Shown: piece after piece, positions 59,501-64,000 of the stretch
Numbering within the stretch: the stretch's first letter is position 1
How the letters are laid out: every line of letters begins with the position of its first letter
DNA from: Brachypterus glaber
Taxonomy: Eukaryota; Arthropoda; Insecta; Coleoptera; Kateretidae
Assembly (NCBI GenBank): GCA_958510825.1
Contig: OY294046.1
Location: 46,915,794 to 46,979,793 of the forward strand
Direction of reading: 5' to 3'
Length of the DNA stretch: 64,000 nt
Notes under the pieces: generated by a model
The model's input: the letters and a program-made list of their open reading frames with translations, nothing else
Told to the model about the DNA's origin: nothing
Database searches by the model: none
Position numbers and translations under genes: made by a program

Positions 59501-61797
59501 CGTTTTCAAGTGCTTGTAGATAAGTCATCATGGTACCTGAAAGCTTTTATTTAGGCTTCAATTAGAGCGGGCTTCTTACTCTTTAAAATCGTACAACAAA
59601 AACACAATGCTTAGTGGTAAATTTGATAACAGTTTTAAAATACCTCTGAAACCACTTTTTATGCAAACTACATTTGTCTTTGCTATATAGTGTTTTTGCC
59701 GAATTTTGCCGAGTTTGCTCTGTTTTTGTATCTCTAATTTTTGACAGTAATTGCGAATTATTGTAGTATCATAGACGTTCAAATCAGTAGTCTCTATGGT
59801 AGGCCATTTTCTAGATGCTTCCAACATCAACCTGTAGTCGTATTTCCATTCTCTATTCTCCACTTTTTTCTGCTTTCTCCGCTTTTTTCAGCTTTCTCCG
59901 CTTTTTATACTCTTTCTATGCTCAATTGCTCTATTACTTAACATGCACTCTAAAATAAACTTTTTGAACTCAAAAGACTTACCCCTAAGAAGACATACCA
60001 CTGGCCGATATGGTTTACAGAGGCCAATAATAAGACAGAAAAAGTCCAAACCACTGGCCGATATGGTTTACAGAGGCCAATAATAAGACAGAAGAAGAAG
60101 AAGAAGAAGAAGAAGAAGAAGAAGAAGAAGAAGAAGAAGAAGAAGAAGAAGAAATCATAGACCTTCTGTAATTGAGATTTTTAGGGGTAAAATTCGCTAC
60201 TAACATAATGACACTATGTAATAAAGAAAAATATAGTTAGCATAAAATGTGTTTTCAGCGGTATTTTAAAACTGTTTTTAAACTTACCACTAAACATAGT
60301 GTTAAGGTTTTCTTGTACGACATTAAAGAGTGAGAACCTCGATCTAATTGAAGCCTGGATAAAAGCTTTCAGGTACTATGATAATTTTTCTACAAGTACT
60401 TGAACGGAAAAAAATATTTTCAAGAGCATTATTCTTGAAAACTGAAAAATATAGCGATTTTGATATTCGGAAGATATTCTGAACCAGGTAAAAAATTACT
60501 ATCGGAATCGTTCAACAAAATATGCAATTTATTGTCAGAATTATTCGGCAGAAGATTATTTACCACTATTTACCAAAAAAAAGTTTTCTGGATTTAGCTG
60601 TAAATGGTTCTATAATGTTTAGACCTTCTGGTACGATGACCCATAATCAGATTTTTCTGTAGAGCTACTTTCTCTAATTAATCCTTCAGGAATGCCGAAG
60701 TTTTTCTGCGTGTTCAATTTTCTTTTTTGTTCTTTATTTAGAAATTAATATATAATTCTTTTTCTATTTTGCGACTCTTATAAGCTCATAATCACACGCA
60801 TTTTGCGTGTTCTTATAGACCCATAAGAGGTCTCTACTTTTTTTTCTGTTGAGTTGGCAACATACAAAAATCTATCTCTTGACGTGCAAATGTCAATGTC
60901 GATTTAAAGTTGAATTTTTTACAAAATTTTGTGTTTGGGCTATTTTTTTACCGTGTTAAAATTGTGAACTCTTTAATTGCAGTGAAAAAATAAAAGATGA
61001 CTGTAAAATATATCAAAATATAATTTGTTCTTAGAATTTTAAACATAGTATAAACTGTAATTCCAACCCAAAACAAAAATCCCTAAATCAGTCATCAATG
61101 GGAGGCATAGCGTAGTGGCTAGCGCGTATGCATAGCAAGTCTACTATCGTGAGTTCGATTCTCACTGGCGCCGATTTGCCTTTTTCAGTTAATTAATAAT
61201 TGAAATTTGGTGAAGGCGATAAGTGAAACGGACACTCCCTAGAAACTGGTTCGAAAGTCAGTATAAGCCGGTGGTTCCCTCTACTACTAGCCCACACAAC
61301 TCTTGGACTTAGGGGATGCTTAATTAAGTAGAATAGTACGAGGTTAAACAAACAAACAAACAAACAAACAAACAATTTAAATGTAAGTTTTTTAAATTTT
61401 AGAGCAAAATAGAAAAAATTGTATAAAGCACTCGTTTCATAACACGTTTTTAGAGCACTAGTACTCTAGAAAACTCGCTGCAAGCGGCTCGTTTTCTAAA
61501 CTTGTACTCTTGCGTTAAAAACGTATGTTATGAAACTAGTACTTTAATATACTATTATTTTTAGGCGAATACATGATAGATAGTTGCACTGGAGACTCTG
61601 GAGGACCTCTAATGACAGGAATAACCTCTGCCAATTCAACCATATGGTATGCATCAGGAATAGTTAGTTTCGGTATGGGATGTGGAAATGAAGGTTGGCC
61701 TGGAGTTTACACGAATATACCAAAGTTTTTGCCCTGGATTAAAGAAAAAATGCTACATTTTGCTACGGCAGATAGTTCCAGACGACCCAGAAACTAA
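41243..61797 (+). CDS. CLIP-domain trypsin-like serine protease (multi-exon gene)
   Basis: Visible exons: 41,243-41,504; 44,769-44,972; 45,031-45,051 (tentative); 47,929-48,163; 51,002-51,195; one unseen exon; 57,778-57,877; 61,565-61,797. They encode a secreted zymogen: signal peptide, Asn-rich spacer, one CLIP domain, linker with the interchain Cys, activation site ADR|IFGG, and an S1 protease domain with His228, Asp292 and the Ser of GDSGGP. An Asp six residues before that Ser (DSCTGDSGGP) predicts trypsin-like Arg/Lys specificity. Arg at the activation site and an extra Cys pair in the 75-loop (Cys257/Cys263) resemble CLIP-B enzymes such as Easter and prophenoloxidase-activating proteases, which act in haemolymph. 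The precise pathway is inferred. A segment with the usual PICLP and AGWG motifs is missing because of the assembly gap. Confidence 0.9.
41797..42655. mobile_element. ~860-bp foldback in intron 1
   Basis: Arms of about 165 bp: CAGGTAAAAAATTCC and ATCATGAAGCGTCGAA at 41,810-41,850 have inverse partners at 42,590-42,645. A GACGCGTC/GACGCGTCATGACGCG cluster sits near 42,050. Confidence 0.65.
43234..43648. repeat. Tandem segmental duplication, copy 1 (contains decoy exon-2 start)
   Basis: From CTCCAGAACGAATTATCCGG this block repeats, at high identity, the segment 43,690-44,018 plus 44,719-44,803. Its last 35 bases (43,614-43,648) are an exact copy of the first 35 bases of the CLIP exon, preceded by the same splice acceptor (TTTTATCATAG). 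It lacks the 700-bp element found in copy 2, so it preserves the empty insertion site. Confidence 0.85.
43614..43648 (+). pseudogene. Partial duplicate of CLIP exon 5' end
   Basis: The acceptor plus 35 exon bases match 44,769-44,803 exactly, then sequence diverges into repeat DNA (GTCCGTC). It keeps the frame but lacks all CLIP cysteines after the first and would soon hit stops, so it is not a functional exon. Confidence 0.85.
44019..44718. mobile_element. 700-bp TA-flanked MITE, complete copy
   Basis: Inverted ends CAGAGCGGTCCAAAAGTCAC and, on the other strand, CAGTGCGGTCCAAAAGTCAC, with long arms and TA on each side. Comparison with the empty site at 43,564-43,570 shows the insertion duplicated exactly TA, as Tc1/mariner elements do. 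No transposase. Family members are at 29,075, 34,446, 54,098 and 63,746. Confidence 0.9.
44769..44972 (+). CDS. Protease exon 2: CLIP domain
   Basis: It encodes residues 89-155. The six CLIP cysteines are Cys93, Cys103, Cys109, Cys130 and the adjacent Cys143-Cys144 (MVCCG). Spacing C-x9-C-x5-C-x20-C-x12-CC is typical of arthropod CLIP domains, which mediate docking between cascade proteases and regulators. The acceptor AG at 44,767 and donor AG|GTACAC at 44,973 give phases 1 and 1. The upstream open frame to 44,633 is transposon sequence, not exon. Confidence 0.92.
45031..45051 (+). CDS. Protease exon 3: tentative 21-nt microexon
   Basis: Acceptor ATTTTTTCAG|AA and donor G|GTGAGG bound 21 nt that encode acidic linker residues (EDAEEVT). 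Phase 1 on both sides agrees with neighbours. Skipping it would also keep the frame, since both flanking junctions are phase 1, so it could be optional or not used. The open frame beyond 45,051 has no feature of the family. Confidence 0.5.
45728..45842. mobile_element. 115-bp palindromic MITE in intron 3, TA flanks
   Basis: Ends CCTCAGGACTAAACTTGGC and inverted CCAAGGGACTAAACTGGC enclose a GCTCGCTACTCTCGCTC centre. TATA lies on both sides. A related half site (GGGACTAAACTTGCC) lies at 45,313. Confidence 0.7.
45935..47470. mobile_element. Inverted-repeat element in intron 3
   Basis: A block with GACTCTTATAAGCTCATAAT and GCGTGTTCTTATAGGCCC (45,950-46,010) recurs inverted at 47,155-47,220. A second motif, GCACTCGTTTCATAACACG, recurs at 46,310, 46,820 (inverted) and, degraded, at 47,420. 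The same family fills 60,750-61,550 next to the last exon. Confidence 0.6.
47929..48163 (+). CDS. Protease exon 4: linker Cys, activation site, catalytic His
   Basis: After the split Gly codon it encodes residues 164-240. Cys169 (KKCG) is positioned to tie the CLIP chain to the protease domain. Activation is after Arg182 (ADR|IFGG). The domain then reads EYPWMARL, CSGFLIAAKYVLTAAHC with catalytic His228 (codon 48,123-48,125) between Cys213 and Cys229. The acceptor is TTTTTTAG|GT, with donor GTAAGT at 48,164, phase 2. An alternative acceptor at 47,887 leads to stops or the wrong frame. Confidence 0.92.
48393..49278. mobile_element. 886-bp MITE nested in foldback arm, TA duplication
   Basis: Inverted ends CAGGGTTATTCAGAAATAAG. 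The uninterrupted right arm of the host foldback (near 50,290) shows the empty site, consistent with a TA target duplication. Inner blocks include ATGAGCCCTAAGGGAGCTG and its inverse at 49,160-49,190. Confidence 0.8.
48677..48891. mobile_element. 215-bp MITE nested in the 886-bp MITE
   Basis: Inverted ends CACTGAAAAATCG and CACTGAGAATTCG with TA on each side. The arms share ACGTTTTTGCCTATTTGGAA and a following CCCCAGGCAAA. Confidence 0.75.
50606..50855 (-). mobile_element. tRNA-derived SINE, copy in intron 4
   Basis: On the minus strand it starts TGGGAGGCGTACGTAGTGGC, has a B-box-like GAGTTCGATTC, a body with CCTTTTTCAG... and GAAACGGACACTCCCT, and ends in AGAATAGTACGACGTTAAAC before a T-rich (A-rich on minus) tail. 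Same family as 54,195 and 61,100. Confidence 0.8.
51002..51195 (+). CDS. Protease exon 5: 75-loop disulfide and catalytic Asp
   Basis: It encodes residues 242-305. After VLLGAHD comes RCVKGKHC (Cys257, Cys263), an extra disulfide loop seen in CLIP-B proteases, then the strand IRVQDILVHEKY. NDIALLHL follows with catalytic Asp292 (codon 51,153-51,155). Acceptor TTTTTAG at 50,995-51,001; donor AA|GTATGT at 51,196, phase 1. No plausible following exon with PICLP or a GWG motif was found between here and the gap. Confidence 0.92.
51665..53258. mobile_element. 1.6-kb foldback element in intron 5
   Basis: Arms of roughly 290 bp: AAAAGATGGATTTTTTTTCG and GCTTCTAGAAGTGGC on the left (about 51,830-51,930) have inverse partners near 53,070 and 52,985. 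The ends read CAGGATGTTTTAGAAAAAAA and the inverse. The middle (about 52,000-52,900) is unrelated DNA without genes. Confidence 0.6.
53259..54097. other. Intron 5 spacer, no feature
   Basis: AT-rich sequence with a small ATT/AAT dyad near 53,983-54,020. No exon motif recognised. Confidence 0.4.
54098..54194. mobile_element. Left fragment of 700-bp TA-MITE family
   Basis: It begins CAGAGCGGTCAAAAGTCACC and matches the first ~100 bp of 44,019-44,718, then is cut off at the SINE start. Confidence 0.75.
54195..54450 (+). mobile_element. tRNA-derived SINE with variant head
   Basis: The head GGGAGATTTAGCTCAGCGG holds a good A box (TAGCTCAGCGG), unlike the GGGAGGCATAGCG head of the 61.1-kb copy. 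The B box is decayed (GAGTTAAAACC). From GGCGCCGATTGCC onward it matches the other copies, ending AGTACGAGGTTAAAAACAAAC. It joins directly to a truncated MITE. Confidence 0.8.
54455..56540. repeat. ~133-bp satellite array, about 14 units, in intron 5
   Basis: Each unit reads roughly AGCTTGCACAACCTTGCACA, ACCAAAATAAAAGCTTGCGC, a CCTTAACAAGAGCGGTGAGG block, GTAAATAATGTTTACCGTCA, then C7-C13 and AGAACTAAAATTG. Units in the centre are nearly identical, and both ends are decayed. The poly-C tract length varies from unit to unit. A short inverted pair (GTAAA...TTTAC) lies in each. All open frames here are repeat artefacts. Confidence 0.92.
56700..57110. repeat. ~105-bp satellite, inverted relative to 26.3 kb
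   Basis: Several units contain ATTATCAGATTCACTTTCAG, CCTCAAAAACCCCAATATA and CTCAGGGGGTG, the reverse complement of the array at 26,270-26,740. This is the same family inside the protease intron. Confidence 0.75.
57199..57549. mobile_element. MITE, left half, running into assembly gap
   Basis: It starts CAGGGTGTAACAAAAAAGG after TA and matches the 8,103-8,734 family, including GTGCGAAACGGGTGGCC and TTTTATTTTCAG...ATTTCTCAGGTCAA up to the Ns. The apparent acceptor and short frame at 57,528-57,549 belong to this element. Confidence 0.75.
57550..57749. other. Assembly gap, 200 N
   Basis: Exactly 200 unknown bases, so the length is probably nominal. The exon coding for the missing PICLP/GWG part of the protease likely lies here, along with the other half of the adjoining MITE. 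Confidence 0.9.
57778..57877 (+). CDS. Protease exon 7: strand before CAGG motif
   Basis: It encodes KLKVDLIAMSKEKC, then MDKFQEINITISDTQICAG, matching the S1 region in which a Cys precedes the ...QICAGG motif. Upstream in this frame a TGA lies at 57,763, so the acceptor must be CATCAAG at 57,777 (phase 0). Donor GAG|GTAATC at 57,878, phase 1. Confidence 0.88.
57878..58506. other. Intron 7, 5' part
   Basis: No exon is seen. It contains the 26-bp triple repeat listed separately. Confidence 0.5.
58355..58438. repeat. 26-bp tandem repeat x 3
   Basis: GCGCCCTGAAGCAAGCTTCT plus GGTTCT occurs three times in a row. Each unit holds the dyad GAAGCAAGCTTC. GC content is far above the flanks. Confidence 0.85.
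58508..58741. mobile_element. 234-bp foldback element, ~105-bp arms, intron 7
   Basis: The left arm (AAGTGCACTAAAAAGAAG..., CATCATTTTGTTACAT..., TATGATATAAAAGC) is mirrored almost exactly on the right, around a CCTGTGTAAATTTATTTTAT centre. Confidence 0.85.
58742..59213. other. Intron 7 spacer, no feature
   Basis: AT-rich, with a short dyad AGCTGTCATTTAAATGATAGCT at about 59,088. No exon. Confidence 0.4.
59214..60697. mobile_element. 1.48-kb foldback element, ~470-bp arms, intron 7
   Basis: The arms start CGGCATTCCTGAAGGATTAA at the left and its inverse at the right, with shared AATTCTGACGATAAATTGCA and CTTGAAAATATTTTTTTCCG-type blocks. The centre holds a 44-bp direct repeat (59,997-60,040 and 60,050-60,093) and a (GAA)21 array. 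ORFs are shadows of the arms. Confidence 0.8.
60091..60153. repeat. (GAA)21 microsatellite
   Basis: Uninterrupted GAA triplets. The poly-Ser frame on the other strand is an artefact. Confidence 0.95.
60750..61550. mobile_element. Element related to 45.9-47.5 kb, abutting last exon, SINE inside
   Basis: It shares GACTCTTATAAGCTCATAAT, GTAATTCCAACCCAAAAC-like and GCACTCGTTTCATAACACG with the intron 3 element. It is split by the SINE at 61,100. Its end (GTTATGAAACTAGTACTTTA) stops about 20 bp before the exon 8 acceptor. Confidence 0.65.
61100..61374 (+). mobile_element. tRNA-derived SINE with (AAAC)n tail
   Basis: The head GGGAGGCATAGCGTAGTGGC has an A box (TAGCGTAGTGG), followed by a B box (GAGTTCGATTCTC), body motifs GGCGCCGATTTGCC and ACTAGCCCACACAAC, and ends in about eight AAAC units. 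It interrupts a repeat whose uninterrupted form is at 46,240-46,275. This is the best-preserved copy here. Confidence 0.85.
61565..61797 (+). CDS. Protease exon 8: catalytic Ser and C-terminus
   Basis: The split Gly joins exon 7 to read ICAGG|EYMIDSC. DSCTGDSGGPLM carries the specificity Asp and the catalytic Ser (codon 61,597-61,599). VSFGMGCGNEGWPGVYTNI provides the substrate-pocket strand, and the domain closes with PWIKEKM and a short basic tail (SSRRPRN), stop at 61,795-61,797. Acceptor TATTTTTAG at 61,556-61,564, phase 1. Confidence 0.95.
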
Positions 61798-62313
61798 GAA
61801 AACTAAGGTTTTAAATCTAACTCACTTTCCTCAGTGAGGTGCCACCATCTAGTATCCTTATTAGAAACTAAGTATTTGTTTACTAAACGCAATGTGGAGG
61901 GTTTTGATGATTTTTTTCTCCACCCTAATTTTAATTTTACTCTAAAACTTTTTAATTGGTGTATTTTTTTATTTATTTGTACAATTAAGAAAATTATTTT
62001 AAAATTAAAAGCTAGGGGTGGGCGTCTTTTTAACTAACGCACTAACGTAGAAAAAATATTATGTTTAAATAAATTATTTCTCAAAAATTTTAAATTTGGG
62101 CTTATATTGACCTGAGAAAATAAAAATCCAATATTAGGTGTTATAGTACTTTGATAATTATCAGAGTTCTTGTGCTTTTTTTTTCCGAACCGAGTGGGAT
62201 CTACGTATTACCCAGGGATAAAGCCGTAAGCTTAGGCTTACGTACAATATTATTTATATATTATTTTGCTTTATTTAAAATTATAGGTTAAGTAAATACA
62301 AATATTATATATA
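61798..62313 (+). other. Presumed 3' UTR and downstream spacer
   Basis: No further coding sequence was recognised. The short ORF at 61,834-62,037 lacks family features. Confidence 0.5.
62068..62073 (+). terminator. Candidate polyadenylation signal
   Basis: First AATAAA after the protease stop, 271 bp downstream. No cleavage site can be confirmed from sequence. Confidence 0.45.
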
Positions 62314-62860
62314 CAGTATTATTAATTTCGCCTCAAAGATTATTTATATCGATAAAAAATCTAAAACAGAAAATAAAATGTTCTTATCAGGCGCCCCTAT
62401 TTCTAGATGCGCTGGTATGATATTGCGTTTAAAATAATACTTATCTGCTATATCTACTTTACCTAAAAAAAAATTTATTAGTTAATACCTTACCAAAGTT
62501 TAAAAATTTTCCCTAAATAAAGAATTTTTAATAAAAATCTTGATAAATCGTTAAAATAATTAAAAAGAACGAAAAACTTAATAACAGTTAACTTCTAACG
62601 ATTCGGGATCTAATCTGATCCCGTTTTCAAAGAAAATGATTAGTTTTTGAAAGAATTCGTGCAATATTTGGCTTTATCAGTCAAAATATGACAAATGTCA
62701 AAATATGTAATTTCGAGGTAATTGAAACAAAGACACCCGTAACAATAAAAAGGTGTAGAGAAATTAATTTGGAAAAGGCGTTTTTGTTGAAAATATGTAG
62801 AGAAGTTAATTTGGAAAAAACTTTTTTATTAAGGCGAAATGGCTCAAATTAATAATACTG
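62314..62860. mobile_element. 547-bp MITE, TA flanks
   Basis: Ends CAGTATTATTAATTT in inverted orientation, bordered by TA. The GCGAAAT/TTTCGCC-type words just inside are not exactly mirrored, so the terminal repeats are short (~16 bp). No transposase. Confidence 0.6.
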
Positions 62861-63745
62861 TAAATATATATACGCCTTAAATAAATTATAGATTCTATAC
62901 AAATATTATATATTATAAATTATGTAAATATAAATAAAAATCAAATTATTTTAATAATAAATAATATTAATAAGTAAAATTGTCTTTTAAATGTATAAAA
63001 CTGCGAATTTTCCATTCCATATACCTCTTCGCGTTAAAAAACAATTTCAAGTCAGTTTAGTGTAAAAAAATATAAGGAAATAAAAAAATATATATCTAAA
63101 CTAAACGTGTACTTATTATAATATTATTTATGAATTTTTTCCTATCCTCTACCCTACAACAAAAGGGGCCCCAAAAGACCATTTAAAATAGTTTATTTCT
63201 AAATGTCACGTTTATTTTTAAAATGCATATTATTACAATAATTATGATTATTTATTTTATTGTTTTTAAATTTATTTGACGTTATTCGTTTTTTTTTTTT
63301 TAATTTGATATGTTCTTTTTTCTTGATTAAATTTTAAAAAATAATTTAAAAAATCAAGGTTGGTTTAAAAATTTATTAACTTTAGCTTTTTTCTTATTTT
63401 GATTTTAATTTAGTAAAAAAAAACTGCAGGGAACCTACTTCTTGAAAACTAATTCTTCCCCTTAAAAAAAAAAACCAATTCAAAATAAAAATTGCACAGA
63501 ACCACAAAAAAAAATAAAGTTAGTTTTTCATAAACCAGACTACATTTGTTTTACGTATTTTTGGGCGCTTGTATGCATTTGAGACCGAAAAAAAAAACGA
63601 AAAAAAAATGTATAAAAATATTGCTAAATAGAAACTATTTATGCCAATACTTGCAGATTTTAAATATCTACCCTAGTTAATTTTTTACAGGGTCACAAAA
63701 TCCAAATATGGCACCTTTTTCTATATATTTTATTAAAAATTTTAT
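62861..63745. other. AT-rich spacer, no gene seen
   Basis: No features recognised. Confidence 0.45.
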
Positions 63746-64000
63746 ACAAAGCGTCAAAAGTCTTTTGAACGGCTTAAGATATCAACTTTAAATTTTAAAC
63801 AGTTAAATAACATAACCCAAATAATTTTTAAGTATATATTTGATACGCTTAGGGGCACAATAGCGACAGGGGGCAAGGGGGGATATTTTTTTAAACGAAA
63901 AGGGGGGTCGTTTGATACATCATTTTAAAGCCTTTAAAATTATATATTCGTCTATATCATTTTTAGTTTTTTAAATCTTTTTATTAAGGTTTCCATTTTT
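63746..64000. mobile_element. 700-bp TA-MITE family, truncated by window end
   Basis: A diverged left arm (CAAAGCGTCAAAAGTC...) followed by AAAAGGGGGGTCGTTTGATAC. The right half lies beyond the window. Confidence 0.6.

Noticed and set aside
60015..60206. Poly-Ser ORF
   Set aside because: It derives from the (GAA)21 array.
61100..61175. A functional tRNA gene with A and B boxes
   Set aside because: It is followed by the SINE body and (AAAC)n tail, interrupts another repeat, and has a sister copy at 50.6 kb.

Overview
The window looks like AT-rich insect nuclear DNA. There are no operons, ribosome-binding sites or bacterial features. Coding sequence is sparse and split by GT-AG introns, and most of the DNA is transposon remnants: short inverted-repeat elements with TA or TWA target duplications, foldback elements, tRNA-derived SINEs, one Penelope-like element, one Ty3/gypsy-type gag-protease remnant and one non-LTR retrotransposon. 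The one host gene is of an arthropod type. A beetle or another TE-rich insect is plausible, but the sequence alone does not settle the order.

The only clear host gene is a secreted CLIP-domain trypsin-like serine protease on the + strand, 41,243-61,797. Its visible exons encode a signal peptide and Asn-rich linker (41,243-41,504), a complete six-Cys CLIP domain (44,769-44,972), a probable 21-nt microexon (45,031-45,051), the activation site and catalytic His (47,929-48,163), the 75-loop disulfide and catalytic Asp (51,002-51,195), the strand leading to the CAGG motif (57,778-57,877), and the catalytic Ser with the C-terminus (61,565-61,797). Splice phases agree at every visible junction. The exon between the Asp and CAGG exons is not visible and probably lies in or beside the 200-N gap at 57,550-57,749. 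The protein resembles CLIP-B proteases, the type that ends the Toll and melanization cascades of insect haemolymph.

Region 1-41 kb is intergenic, with no convincing host exon except a 47-codon minus-strand ORF at 4,014-4,157. It holds many inverted-repeat elements; a LINE (7.66-9.54 kb, minus) whose last codons are interrupted by a 632-bp element and whose 3' tail is a 370-bp (AAAT)n array; a Penelope-like element with near-identical 151-bp inverted arms (21,678-22,530); a perfect 100-bp-arm palindrome (24,816-25,023); a 2.1-kb foldback (25.55-27.66 kb); and a gag-protease remnant (30,263-31,932) ending in a perfect palindrome. Hammerhead-ribozyme-like cores can be read in the Penelope arms and in that palindrome.

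The protease introns (41.5-61.6 kb) are packed with nested elements: a partial duplication of the CLIP exon's 5' end, a three-level nest (48.19-50.48 kb), three SINEs, a ~133-bp satellite with poly-C tracts (54.45-56.54 kb) and a 1.48-kb foldback (59.2-60.7 kb). Transposon sequence runs to within about 20 bp of the last exon. From 61.8 kb to the end there is a candidate polyadenylation signal, one more MITE and AT-rich spacer.
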